From Actinotignum schaalii_C (GTDB taxonomy: Bacteria > Actinomycetota > Actinomycetes > Actinomycetales > Actinomycetaceae), in the NCBI RefSeq assembly GCF_034119425.1, contig NZ_JAWUEL010000004.1:38913-102912 (forward strand): a stretch of DNA of 64,000 bases, in the 5' to 3' direction. The position numbers were made by a program, and so were the translations under genes. The notes below the pieces were generated by a model that was not told the DNA's origin, did not search any database, and saw only the letters and a program-made list of their open reading frames with translations. Position 1 is the first letter of the stretch. The number at the start of each line of letters is the position of its first letter. Below, piece by piece: positions 44,034 to 52,113 of this stretch.

Positions 44034-46034
44034 CTACACGATGACCTCGCGGGAAATCTCCACGGTGCGATCCGCCGGGAGACTCCTCACCCAGGCCGGC
44101 GATGCGGAATGGCGCGCGATCCGCGCAAAAAGCCAGGCTTGCCAGCGAGCCAATTGCGGAAAATCACCGGTGGCGGCAGAGCTCGTGGTGCCCGGAGCTG
44201 CGTCGTCGTTCTTCCCACGCGAGCGTACCCCCAGGTGGCTGAGCACCCACTGGGCCTCGCTCAGCTTCCAGGAACCCCACCCGTATTCGTGTTGCGCCCA
44301 TTCCAGATCAGCCGGAATATTGCGGATATCCATGAAGCCGTAACGCATCGTGAGGTGTACAACGCCTTCCACGCGCGGGCTCACCTGCGTGCGGGTAATG
44401 CGTTCGGCGCGCTCGATATGGGCCTGCGGGGCCGTTTTAATGGAGAGAATAATAACGTGGTCGCGCAGACTGCGATGTAGCGCGGTGGTAGCCCGCAAAG
44501 CCGCCGGAACCGTGGTAGCGAGGGAATGCGGATAGATCACGGTACCCGGAACACGCCGCAGCGGATTTTTCTGCAGCTGCGCCGCGAACTCCGCGAGGGT
44601 ACCTTCGGTTCGGGCCCGGGTAGCTGCTACCACTGCCTCCCCGCGCCGCCAGGTGAGCATAACGACCATAAGAACGAGGGCGATGAGCAGGGGGAGCCAG
44701 CCGCCGGTTACCAGCTTTGCGGCATTAGCGGCGAAAAGCGGAACTTCCACCACTCCGAGCACCACAGCCAGCGCAGCGCTTTGCCACCAGCGCCAGTGCC
44801 AGCCGATCACCGTGAGGGCTAAGAGCATGGCGGTGGTAAGAAGGAAATCGGTGGAGACCGCCAGCCCATAGGCGGATGAAAGCCGCTCCGAATCGCGGAA
44901 AATCACCACGACGGTCGCTACTGCGGCCACCAGCAGCCCGGTAATATCCGGCAGGTAAATCTGCCCCGCCCCACTCGCGGAGGTATAGCGAATCCGCAGG
45001 TGCGGCAGGTATCCCAACCGGGAAGCCTGGCGGGCAATGGAATAGGTCCCCGCGATCACCGATTGCGAGGCGATCACCGTGGCGCCGGTGGCCAGCAGCG
45101 TGAGTACCAGGGCCCACTGGGAAGAAACCAGATGGAAGAACGGATCGGCAATGGCCTCCGGATGCTCGAGCAGCAGTGCACCCTGCCCCAGGTAGTTACA
45201 CACCAGTGCGGGCAGCACCACCGCGAACCACACCGCGGAAATGGGGCGCCTCCCGAAATGGGCGATATCGGCGTAGAGCGCTTCGGCACCCGTCACCGCA
45301 AGCACGACCGCGCCCATGGCGAAAAAACCGATGGCCGGGTGGCGAGCCACAAAAGTGAGGGCCTCATGCGGGGAAAGTGCCGCGAAAATTTCCGGATGCG
45401 CGGCAATATGCGGGAGGGCGATGAGAGCCAGGCCCGTGAACCACAGCAGCATGAAGGGCCCGAGAATAACGCCAACCCGCCCGGTACCGTAGCGCTGCAT
45501 CCAACCCAGGGTGAGAAGAATCACCAGTGCGATGGGCACAATGAGGGTGGCGGGGAAGGTCGGGAGCGCCACCCGGATACCTTCGATAGCGGAAAGCACT
45601 GAAATGGCCGGGGTGATAACGGCGTCGCCGAAAAAGAGCGCCGCTCCGAACATGCCCGCTACCGTGAAGAGCGCGGCAGCCCGCGGCCGCCCACCGCTGA
45701 GAGTGCGCAGCAGGGTGGCGAGGGCAATAATGCCGCCTTCGCCGTCGTTATCCGCACGCAATACAAGAATGACGTACTTGAAGGACACGATAAGAAGGAG
45801 CATCCACACCACCAGGGAGATCACTCCGTAAATCGAGGCGTCCGTGAGCGGAACGGCGCCGCCATGCACGGTGAAAACCGCGCGCACAACGTAGAGCGGA
45901 CTGGTCCCGATATCGCCGAAAACGACGCCGAGAGCGGCCAAACCAAGACCGGCCCGGGCCAGAGCCCCGCCACTGTCGGCACCGTGTTCTCCACCGTCAC
46001 GCCGCAACGACGCAGCGCGAAAAATTTTTGTCAT
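44034..46034 (-). CDS. kup: KUP family potassium uptake transporter
   Basis: A 666-residue potassium/proton symporter. About twelve membrane segments fill residues 30-460, starting with the hallmark GVVFGDIGTSPLYVVRAVF and including DNDGEGGIIAL and GDAVITPAISVLSA. A cytoplasmic C-terminal domain of about 200 residues follows. TAGGAT lies 8 bases before the ATG with no Shine-Dalgarno sequence. No c-di-AMP riboswitch is evident in the 123-base gap to the divergent neighbour. Confidence 0.96.
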   Translation of the reverse strand: MTKIFRAASLRRDGGEHGADSGGALARAGLGLAALGVVFGDIGTSPLYVVRAVFTVHGGAVPLTDASIYGVISLVVWMLLLIVSFKYVILVLRADNDGEGGIIALATLLRTLSGGRPRAAALFTVAGMFGAALFFGDAVITPAISVLSAIEGIRVALPTFPATLIVPIALVILLTLGWMQRYGTGRVGVILGPFMLLWFTGLALIALPHIAAHPEIFAALSPHEALTFVARHPAIGFFAMGAVVLAVTGAEALYADIAHFGRRPISAVWFAVVLPALVCNYLGQGALLLEHPEAIADPFFHLVSSQWALVLTLLATGATVIASQSVIAGTYSIARQASRLGYLPHLRIRYTSASGAGQIYLPDITGLLVAAVATVVVIFRDSERLSSAYGLAVSTDFLLTTAMLLALTVIGWHWRWWQSAALAVVLGVVEVPLFAANAAKLVTGGWLPLLIALVLMVVMLTWRRGEAVVAATRARTEGTLAEFAAQLQKNPLRRVPGTVIYPHSLATTVPAALRATTALHRSLRDHVIILSIKTAPQAHIERAERITRTQVSPRVEGVVHLTMRYGFMDIRNIPADLEWAQHEYGWGSWKLSEAQWVLSHLGVRSRGKNDDAAPGTTSSAATGDFPQLARWQAWLFARIARHSASPAWVRSLPADRTVEISREVIV

Positions 46035-46042
46035 GAGCGGGA

Positions 46043-46048
46043 ATCCTA
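46043..46048 (-). promoter_or_regulatory. -10 hexamer of a likely leaderless kup promoter
   Basis: TAGGAT on the minus strand is 8 bases before the kup ATG at 46034. No Shine-Dalgarno sequence lies between them. Confidence 0.45.
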
Positions 46049-46157
46049 GCTACCTTCGCTGACGAAAAAGCATGGAAAAGGTCCGGTGTGATGTTCTAGT
46101 CACCCGGTGTACCATCGTCCCAGGAAGCTAATCGTTGCGGTGAGGAGTTCAATAACA

Positions 46158-46454
46158 ATGGAAACGGTGAACGGCGGCACCCAGCTCGCCACGAGTGGGG
46201 CGCAGGTCCTTGCCTGGGTGGTTATTAGCGTTTTGGTGCTGGCCCTGGGAATTCTTTTGCTTTTCTTGGCACGCCGCCACGCGGCGCGCGGCACCATGGA
46301 AGTCACGCCGGCAGAGATTGCGGCCGGTGCCGTCGTGGAAAATGACGGTGCGGGGAACGACGGCGCACCTGAGGCCGCCGGCGGGCCTGGCACCACCGGA
46401 ACCGATCCCGCGGGGGATTTCTGGGATTCCCCGGAGGGTAATCCGCGCCCCTAA
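46158..46454 (+). CDS. Small single-pass membrane protein, unknown function
   Basis: A 98-residue protein. LATSGAQ at residues 10-16 is followed by a hydrophobic segment (about 17-38) and then RRHAARG. This resembles a sortase LPXTG-type sorting signal but sits at the N-terminus. The remaining 55 residues are acidic and Gly/Ala/Pro-rich. GAGGAG lies about 12 bases before the chosen ATG. It is divergent from kup. I cannot assign a function. Confidence 0.65.
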   Translation: METVNGGTQLATSGAQVLAWVVISVLVLALGILLLFLARRHAARGTMEVTPAEIAAGAVVENDGAGNDGAPEAAGGPGTTGTDPAGDFWDSPEGNPRP

Positions 46455-46492
46455 CCGCTAAAACAACGAGGCCGGGGTGCCCCGGCGGTCAC

Positions 46493-46498
46493 TAGACT
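46493..46498 (+). promoter_or_regulatory. -10 hexamer in front of the M18 aminopeptidase gene
   Basis: TAGACT is 8 bases before the ATG at 46507. GGGAGG (46499-46504) lies between them and could instead serve the ATG at 46513, so both a leaderless start and a very short leader are possible. Confidence 0.4.
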
Positions 46499-46506
46499 GG
46501 GAGGCC

Positions 46507-48015
46507 ATGAGTATGTCTGAGTTTGCCGAGTCCACGCCTGATACCGCGCAGGCGGATACCGCGCCGGTGGATCCAATGCGGGCGCAGGAAGGTACCGCCG
46601 CTGATCACCACGCCCGCGGATACGCGCAGTTCATCGCGGAATCTCCGTCCTCCTACCACGCAGCTGCGCAGCTCGCGCGCACTCTGGAAGCACACGGTTT
46701 CACCGAGCAGCGCGAAACGGATGCCTGGGAGGCGCGCGGGGCGCGCTATGTGCGGCGCGGCGGGGCATTGATTGCCTGGGTGAGTCCGCGGGGTGCGGGT
46801 TCCGGTGAACTAGCGCCGTTCCGAATCCTGGGTGCACATACCGATTCACCCAGCCTCAAACTCAAGCCGGCCGGCACTTCTCGTCACGGGGGCTACACCC
46901 AGGTGGATATGGAAGTGTACGGCGGGCCACTGCTCAATTCCTGGCTTAACCGTGACCTTGGCCTGGCCGGGCGCATCACGGATATGGACGGTCGGGAATA
47001 CTTGGTTAGCACCCCCGCCTGCATGGTGATCCCGCAGCTCGCCCCGCACCTTATTTCGGGTAACCGCGATAGCCTCACCTTGGATCGCCAGCAGCATCTC
47101 CATCCGATTGTTACCGGGGCGTGCGCGGATGCCGGGGTGGAATCGGAGCTCGGCGCCGATACCGATAGCGATCTTTTTGAAACCCTGGCGCGCTATGCCC
47201 AGCCGGGCCCGGAGGGCCGGGAAACGCCCGGTGCCGAATGGATCGGCTGGCATGATATCTACGCATATGATGTCGAGCCGCCGCGGCGCAATGGGACGTA
47301 CCTATCCGCCGGGCGTCAGGATAATTTATCCTCTGTATACGCAGGGCTTCGGGCGCTCCTCGATGGGGTGGCGGCGGGCGTGGGGAATGACGCGACTCTT
47401 CCCTACTTCCCAGTTTTCGCTGCTTTCGACCACGAAGAAGTCGGTTCGGGAACCACCAGCGGAGCCAGCGGGCCCTTCTTGGAAACCGTGCTGGCCCGCA
47501 TCGCGGAAAGCTTCGGGGTGCGCGGGGACAGCTGGTACCGGTTGCTGGCGCGCTCTGCCTGCATGTCTGCCGATGCCGGGCACGCTCTCAACCCTAATTA
47601 CGCGGAGTTTTACGACCCGGATTCCGCCCCGCGCGCCGGTGCCGGCCCGCTTATCAAAATGAACGCCCAGCAGCGTTACGCCTCCGATGCCGAATCCGTC
47701 ACGCTCGCCCTACGCGCGGCTAGTGATGCCGGCGCTGCTTACCAGTTCTTCATTTCCCGGAATTCCATTCCCTGCGGTACCACCATCGGCCCGCTCACGG
47801 CTACTCGCCTGGGTATTACCACGGTGGATGTGGGCGTGCCCCTCCTGTCCATGCACTCGGCGCGCGAGCTCTCCCACGTGGATGATCTCTACCAGCTGCG
47901 TCGCCTCATTCGCGGTTTCCTTTTCGGGGATCGCGCAGCTGATATGCCGGATGCGGATCTCGCGGATACCGGCCGGGGAGTGGGGGCGGGCTCAGAAAGT
48001 GAGAGCAATGAGTAG
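46507..48015 (+). CDS. M18 family aminopeptidase
   Basis: A 502-residue binuclear zinc aminopeptidase related to aspartyl aminopeptidase/ApeB. Metal and catalytic regions are LGAHTDSPSLKLKP, GRQDNLSSV, AFDHEEVGSGTTSGASG, MSADAGHALNPNYAEFY and the final VPLLSMHSARELSHVDD. It is cytosolic. It precedes, and overlaps by 8 bases, the adenylate-forming enzyme gene, indicating coupled translation. Confidence 0.93.
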   Translation: MSMSEFAESTPDTAQADTAPVDPMRAQEGTAADHHARGYAQFIAESPSSYHAAAQLARTLEAHGFTEQRETDAWEARGARYVRRGGALIAWVSPRGAGSGELAPFRILGAHTDSPSLKLKPAGTSRHGGYTQVDMEVYGGPLLNSWLNRDLGLAGRITDMDGREYLVSTPACMVIPQLAPHLISGNRDSLTLDRQQHLHPIVTGACADAGVESELGADTDSDLFETLARYAQPGPEGRETPGAEWIGWHDIYAYDVEPPRRNGTYLSAGRQDNLSSVYAGLRALLDGVAAGVGNDATLPYFPVFAAFDHEEVGSGTTSGASGPFLETVLARIAESFGVRGDSWYRLLARSACMSADAGHALNPNYAEFYDPDSAPRAGAGPLIKMNAQQRYASDAESVTLALRAASDAGAAYQFFISRNSIPCGTTIGPLTATRLGITTVDVGVPLLSMHSARELSHVDDLYQLRRLIRGFLFGDRAADMPDADLADTGRGVGAGSESESNE

Positions 48016-49693
48016 TGTCCCCGTCACGAACGTCGCCTATCTACTTGATCGCACCGCTTTCGCCAACCCGGATCGCCCCTGTCTCTTCTATGACGCCACC
48101 GCCCTGACGGTCGGTGAGGCCCGCGATATCACCTCCCGCCTTGCCCAACTTTTCGTCCAGGCCGGTGTCTCACACGGGGACCGCGTTATGATCGTGGCCC
48201 ATAATTCTCCCTATCACTATCTGGTTGCGGTGGCCTGCGCCCGCATCGGTGCGGTTTACGTTCCGGTGGACGCCCGCCTTCACCCGGTGGAGATTCAACG
48301 CCTCGTCGATTTTGCGGCCCCGCGCGTTCTTATCGCGTGCGCGGAGATAGGTACTGCCGGCGCTTTCACCTCCACGGGAACTCTTATCCATTTTGTTATC
48401 GACGACGACGTCCTCGCCCCACCCTTCACTCCCGCCCTCACCAACGGCTATATTGCTCTGAGCGCGGCAACCGGGAGTTTCACCGCTGATTTCGTTGCCG
48501 ATGGCACCGCCGGTCATCCCGCTTTTAATACCGAGGGATACCCGAGTGGGGTTGCCGTTATGATGTTCCGGCCCGCGCCCCCGGAAGCGCCCCGGGCCCT
48601 CGAACTTACCCACGACAATTTGTGGTGGGCGGATCGTATTTTCCATGATGCTCTGGGCTACGGACGTGATGACATTTTCCTACACAGCGCTCGATGTTCC
48701 TCTATCGCCGGGTTCAACGGCGGCACGCTCTTCCACTTCGCGCGCGGGGGCCGCATTGTTATTGCGCGTACTCCCTCTCCGGCCGGCCTGCTGCACCTTA
48801 TTGAAGAACACCGGGTCACCACCATGTTCGGCACTCCCACCACCTATTCTTTTATGCTCGACGACGACACCTTCCTCGCCCGGGATCTTTCCAGTCTTCG
48901 CTACGCCTTCGTGGGCGGAGCAGCGGTACCGCCCGCTCTTATGGGGCGCCTGGATGCCGCGGGTCTACATCCGCTGAATATATGGGGGTCTGTGGAAACA
49001 GGCGGCGTCGGCCCGTATCTTCCCACCGCGCGCGTGGCGCACAAGGCTGAAACGGTGGGGCGTGCCATGCCCCACGTGGAGATTCGCTTGGTGGAGCCGG
49101 GTACCGATACCCCGGTGGCTCCCGGGGAAATCGGAGAAATGCAATTACGCGGACCGAGCATTTCGGCCGGATACTGGCACGGGGAGAATTACCAGCGCTC
49201 CTCCTTCGCGGGGGAATGGTTCTGCTCTCAAGACCACGCGCGGGTAGATGCGGATGGATATATCACTCTGGTTGCCCGGGTCACCGATACCATCAAAACT
49301 GGGGGAGATACCGTTCACCCCGAAGAAATTGAGCGGGTACTCCACCAGTACCCGGGAGTGCGTTCCGCCCTGGTCACAGGTGTGCCAGATCCGGTGTGGG
49401 GCCAGGTGGTGGGCGCCGCCATTGTGATGGATTCCCACGAAGCCCGTCCCGAAGATTTCGCTACCCCGGATCCGGTAACCGGCGGTTTCGCGGTGGTGCC
49501 CCAGAGCCTACCCGTGCCCAGCCTCGATCAGCTCAGGGCTTTTGCTGCCCAGGCGCTCGCCTCCTTCAAACTCCCGCGCCTCCTGGTGGTGCTTGATGAG
49601 CTTCCGGTGGGCGATGACGGGAAGGTGTCCCGGGCGCGGCTGCGCGATCTCTTCGGGCACGGTACTGCCGCGCCCGCCCCCGCGGCGCCCTAA
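48008..49693 (+). CDS. Acyl-adenylate-forming (AMP-binding) enzyme family with degenerate P-loop
   Basis: A 561-residue protein with the ANL-superfamily fold. N-terminal NVAYLLDRTAFANPDRPCLFY, core NIWGSVETGG (motif A5), WFCSQDHARVDADGYI (A7), RVTDTIKTGGDTVHPEEIE (A8) and the C-terminal Lys motif DDGKVSRARLRD are clear. The nucleotide-binding P-loop (usually S/T-G-T-T-G-x-P-K-G) is replaced by FRPAPPEAPRALELTH (residues 187-202), so normal ATP activation is doubtful. Most similar in layout to fatty-acyl-CoA ligases. It starts inside the aminopeptidase gene. Confidence 0.8.
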   Translation: MSSVPVTNVAYLLDRTAFANPDRPCLFYDATALTVGEARDITSRLAQLFVQAGVSHGDRVMIVAHNSPYHYLVAVACARIGAVYVPVDARLHPVEIQRLVDFAAPRVLIACAEIGTAGAFTSTGTLIHFVIDDDVLAPPFTPALTNGYIALSAATGSFTADFVADGTAGHPAFNTEGYPSGVAVMMFRPAPPEAPRALELTHDNLWWADRIFHDALGYGRDDIFLHSARCSSIAGFNGGTLFHFARGGRIVIARTPSPAGLLHLIEEHRVTTMFGTPTTYSFMLDDDTFLARDLSSLRYAFVGGAAVPPALMGRLDAAGLHPLNIWGSVETGGVGPYLPTARVAHKAETVGRAMPHVEIRLVEPGTDTPVAPGEIGEMQLRGPSISAGYWHGENYQRSSFAGEWFCSQDHARVDADGYITLVARVTDTIKTGGDTVHPEEIERVLHQYPGVRSALVTGVPDPVWGQVVGAAIVMDSHEARPEDFATPDPVTGGFAVVPQSLPVPSLDQLRAFAAQALASFKLPRLLVVLDELPVGDDGKVSRARLRDLFGHGTAAPAPAAP

Positions 49694-49734
49694 AACAGTG
49701 CTTATCTCATTGCTGGAATGATTTTGAGAAAAAC

Positions 49735-49753
49735 TATCTCAACATATGAGATA
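49735..49753. promoter_or_regulatory. Operator-like inverted repeat TATCTCA-N5-TGAGATA
   Basis: Perfect 7-bp arms flank ACATA. The same TATCTCA half-site occurs 32 bp upstream (49703-49709) and TGAGA at 49725-49729, so up to four half-sites are present. Confidence 0.5.
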
Positions 49754-49923
49754 TACCTGGCGTGAGACGTGACTCCTTCCGGGGGTGGTTCTATCGGGGT
49801 CCTCGCCCGTAAACGGCTCTATGCTGCGATTTTCTCCAATTTTTGCAAGCGTGAACATTTGCACATGAAAAAACACTGAGCCTAAACGTAAAGAAATCGT
49901 CAAGACTCGTGTAGGCTTTTTCC

Positions 49924-50010
49924 ATGGTTAGAGCGGTGGCGCTGGCTATCCGCACAGGATGTCAATGCGTGTTCCATCCTGTGGAGATCGTCAACGCACC
50001 GGATTCCTGA
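49924..50010 (+). CDS. Putative 28-residue leader peptide of the peptide transporter operon
   Basis: An ATG 6 bases after TAGGCT opens a short frame encoding a peptide with the central sequence RTGCQCVFHP. Its stop codon TGA falls exactly in the loop of the second hairpin (CCGGATTC CTGA GAATCCGG), and its Cys codons lie on the left arm and loop of the first hairpin. This is the geometry of a translation-dependent attenuator. There is no Shine-Dalgarno sequence, so it would be read from a leaderless message. No homologue is known to me. Confidence 0.35.
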   Translation: MVRAVALAIRTGCQCVFHPVEIVNAPDS

Positions 50011-50018
50011 GAATCCGG
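49999..50018 (+). terminator. Possible attenuator hairpin before the binding-protein gene
   Basis: A perfect 8-bp stem CCGGATTC/GAATCCGG with loop CTGA is followed six bases later by TTTT. It overlaps the stop codon of the small leader frame. Confidence 0.4.
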
Positions 50019-50120
50019 CACCGCTTTTGCATATTCCACGCGCTCACGGCGCGAACATGATCACTCCGTGCCGGGGGACTGCCCCCGCGGCACGGAAACA
50101 GTCAATGAGGAGGTTCCTTC

Positions 50121-51905
50121 GTGAAGAAGACCGCTTATCCCTTGGTGGCCGGAGCAGCCGCGCTCGCTCTGGTCATGACTGGTTGTTCCTCCAACGGCAA
50201 GGGTGGCCCCACCCAGGTCGAAGGAAATGTCAACCGGACCGCTTCGGTTACCATCGGTGCCGATGAATTCCTGGGCTACAACGGCTTGACGCCCACTACC
50301 TATAGCTCGGCCAACTCGCTTGTTGTTGATCGCATGATGCCCGGATTCGGCTACTACTCCGCCAATGGCGAGTGGAAGCATGGCACCCCGCTCGGTGACT
50401 ATGAAATGGTTTCCGAGAACCCGCTCACCGTGAAGTACACCTTCAACGATGATGCTAAGTACCAGGGCGGCGAACCCATCACCTGTGAAGATGCCTACAT
50501 GGACTGGGTTAGCCAGAACCCGAAGTGGATTATGGATGGCCAGGCCGCTGCAGGCTCCGATGAACCGCTGTTCAACCACGTATCCAGCCCGGATACCTAC
50601 GCGGACGGTGTTCCGGAAGGCCCCCAGTGCAATGCGGGTGACCGTTCCTTCACCATCACCTACGCCGCTCCGAATCCGGATTGGCAGCTGGTTGTTTCCG
50701 GTCCGCTTCCTTCGCACGTGGTAGCCAAGAAGATCGGTATCTCCAAGAAGGAGCTCTTCGAGGCCCTCAAGAACAAGGACTTTGCGACCGCCAAGAAGGC
50801 CGCTGAATTCTGGAATAACTGGAATTCGCCCACCCCGGGCCAGCTGCCCGCCGCGGAAGATGCGCCGTCCTTCGGCCCTTACACCCTCAAGGAAGGTGGT
50901 TGGGAAGCCGGTCAGTACATCACCATGGTTCCCAATCCGGATTGGTGGGGTGAGAAGCCCGGTCTTGATGAACTGGTAATCCGCTTCATCCCGCCGGAAG
51001 GCCAGGTTCAGGCCCTCGCCAACCAGAACGTCAATGTTATTGAACCGCAGGCCACCAAGGACACGCTCGATGCACTCAACGGCACCCAGGGCGTGACCGT
51101 CCTCGAAGGCAACACCATGATTTGGGAGCACTTCGACTTCAACTTCGGCCCCGGCTCCGTCTTCGCTAATGACAAGGGTGGCCTCGCGCTGCGCCAGGCC
51201 ATGGCCTACTGCATCCCGCGTCAGCAGATTGTTGATTCGCTCATCAAGCCGCTCAACGCTAATGCTGAAGTCCTCAACTCGCGCGAATACTTCCCGGATA
51301 ACCCCGAGTACAAGGAAGTTGTGGCGGCCTCCTACAACGGTGAATACGACACCGTGGATATCGAAAAGGCCAAGGCCAAGGTTGCTGAATCCGGTATCGC
51401 CAACCCGGTGGTCCGCATTGGATACAACCAGCCCAACCAGCGCCGTTCCGATGAGGTTGCCCTCGTGACCTCCTCCTGCGCCCAGGCCGGTATCACCGTC
51501 CAGGACGTCGGAGCCCAGGGCTTCATGGCCCCGGGTGGCGGCTATGAGAGCGGCGACTTCGACATGGTGCTCTTCGCCTGGTCCGGCTCCGGCCAGATTG
51601 TTTCCGGTGCGAATATCTACAAGTCCAACGGTGGCCAGAACAACACCTCGTATGCTAACGCCACTGTTGATACCGAATGGGACAAGGTTTCCTCCAGCCT
51701 GGATCCGAAGGTCCAGAAGGAAGCCAAGAAGGTGATTGAGAAGGAACTGTGGAACGACCTCTTCGGTATCCCGCTCTTCACCCACCCGGGTATTGCGGCC
51801 TACACCACCGGTATGGAGAACGTTGAGCGCAACGTCACCCAGTCCGGTATTGGTTGGAACGCCGAAAAGTGGGGCTGGGGCTCCGCTCCCGCCAAGGCTG
51901 AGTAA
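50121..51905 (+). CDS. Peptide ABC transporter substrate-binding lipoprotein (family 5)
   Basis: A 594-residue extracytoplasmic solute-binding protein of the DppA/OppA cluster. The signal peptide ends in a lipobox (VMTGC, lipidated Cys22) followed by a Ser/Gly/Asn-rich tether. The two-lobed SBP-5 domain includes GDYEMVSENPLTVKYTFND and LTPTTYSSANSLVVDRMMPG. It captures oligopeptides or similar ligands for the permease. GAGGAGG precedes the GTG start. Codon use is strongly C-biased, consistent with high expression. A hairpin separates it from the permease genes, as expected when binding protein is made in excess. Confidence 0.93.
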   Translation: MKKTAYPLVAGAAALALVMTGCSSNGKGGPTQVEGNVNRTASVTIGADEFLGYNGLTPTTYSSANSLVVDRMMPGFGYYSANGEWKHGTPLGDYEMVSENPLTVKYTFNDDAKYQGGEPITCEDAYMDWVSQNPKWIMDGQAAAGSDEPLFNHVSSPDTYADGVPEGPQCNAGDRSFTITYAAPNPDWQLVVSGPLPSHVVAKKIGISKKELFEALKNKDFATAKKAAEFWNNWNSPTPGQLPAAEDAPSFGPYTLKEGGWEAGQYITMVPNPDWWGEKPGLDELVIRFIPPEGQVQALANQNVNVIEPQATKDTLDALNGTQGVTVLEGNTMIWEHFDFNFGPGSVFANDKGGLALRQAMAYCIPRQQIVDSLIKPLNANAEVLNSREYFPDNPEYKEVVAASYNGEYDTVDIEKAKAKVAESGIANPVVRIGYNQPNQRRSDEVALVTSSCAQAGITVQDVGAQGFMAPGGGYESGDFDMVLFAWSGSGQIVSGANIYKSNGGQNNTSYANATVDTEWDKVSSSLDPKVQKEAKKVIEKELWNDLFGIPLFTHPGIAAYTTGMENVERNVTQSGIGWNAEKWGWGSAPAKAE

Positions 51906-51947
51906 TCAGCTCTATGCATAGGAAGTAATAGTTATTTTCTAGCTGCA

Positions 51948-51977
51948 CCGGAGGGGCCGCGCTTGCGGCCCCTCCGG
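51948..51977 (+). terminator. Hairpin between binding-protein and permease genes
   Basis: A perfect 13-bp stem (CCGGAGGGGCCGC, loop GCTT) without a T tract lies 43 bases after the binding-protein stop. It is probably a partial terminator or mRNA-stabilising structure that sets the binding-protein to permease ratio. Confidence 0.65.
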
Positions 51978-52113
51978 GCGTGCAGTCTCATGCGGCCTTC
52001 CTGTGTTACATCCCACGTCCCATTTCGTCTGGAAATGCTTATGTACTATAGTCACCGAGTAAAATTGTCCGAACCGGCGCCCATCGGCACACAGAACGGA
52101 AAGAAGTCTCGCG

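Larger units (their letters stand above)
49694..50120 (+). promoter_or_regulatory. Control region of the peptide ABC transporter operon
   Basis: This 427-base gap contains, in order, TATCTCA/TGAGATA operator-like repeats (49703-49753), a -10-like TAGGCT (49912-49917), a 28-codon open frame starting 6 bases later, and two perfect hairpins at 49953-49983 and 49999-50018. The Shine-Dalgarno sequence GAGGAGG of the binding-protein gene closes it. Confidence 0.5.

Noticed and set aside
50061..51785. Open frame of about 570 codons antisense to the peptide-binding protein gene
   Set aside because: The plus-strand gene has a signal peptide, lipobox and family match. The antisense frame is a codon-bias shadow.
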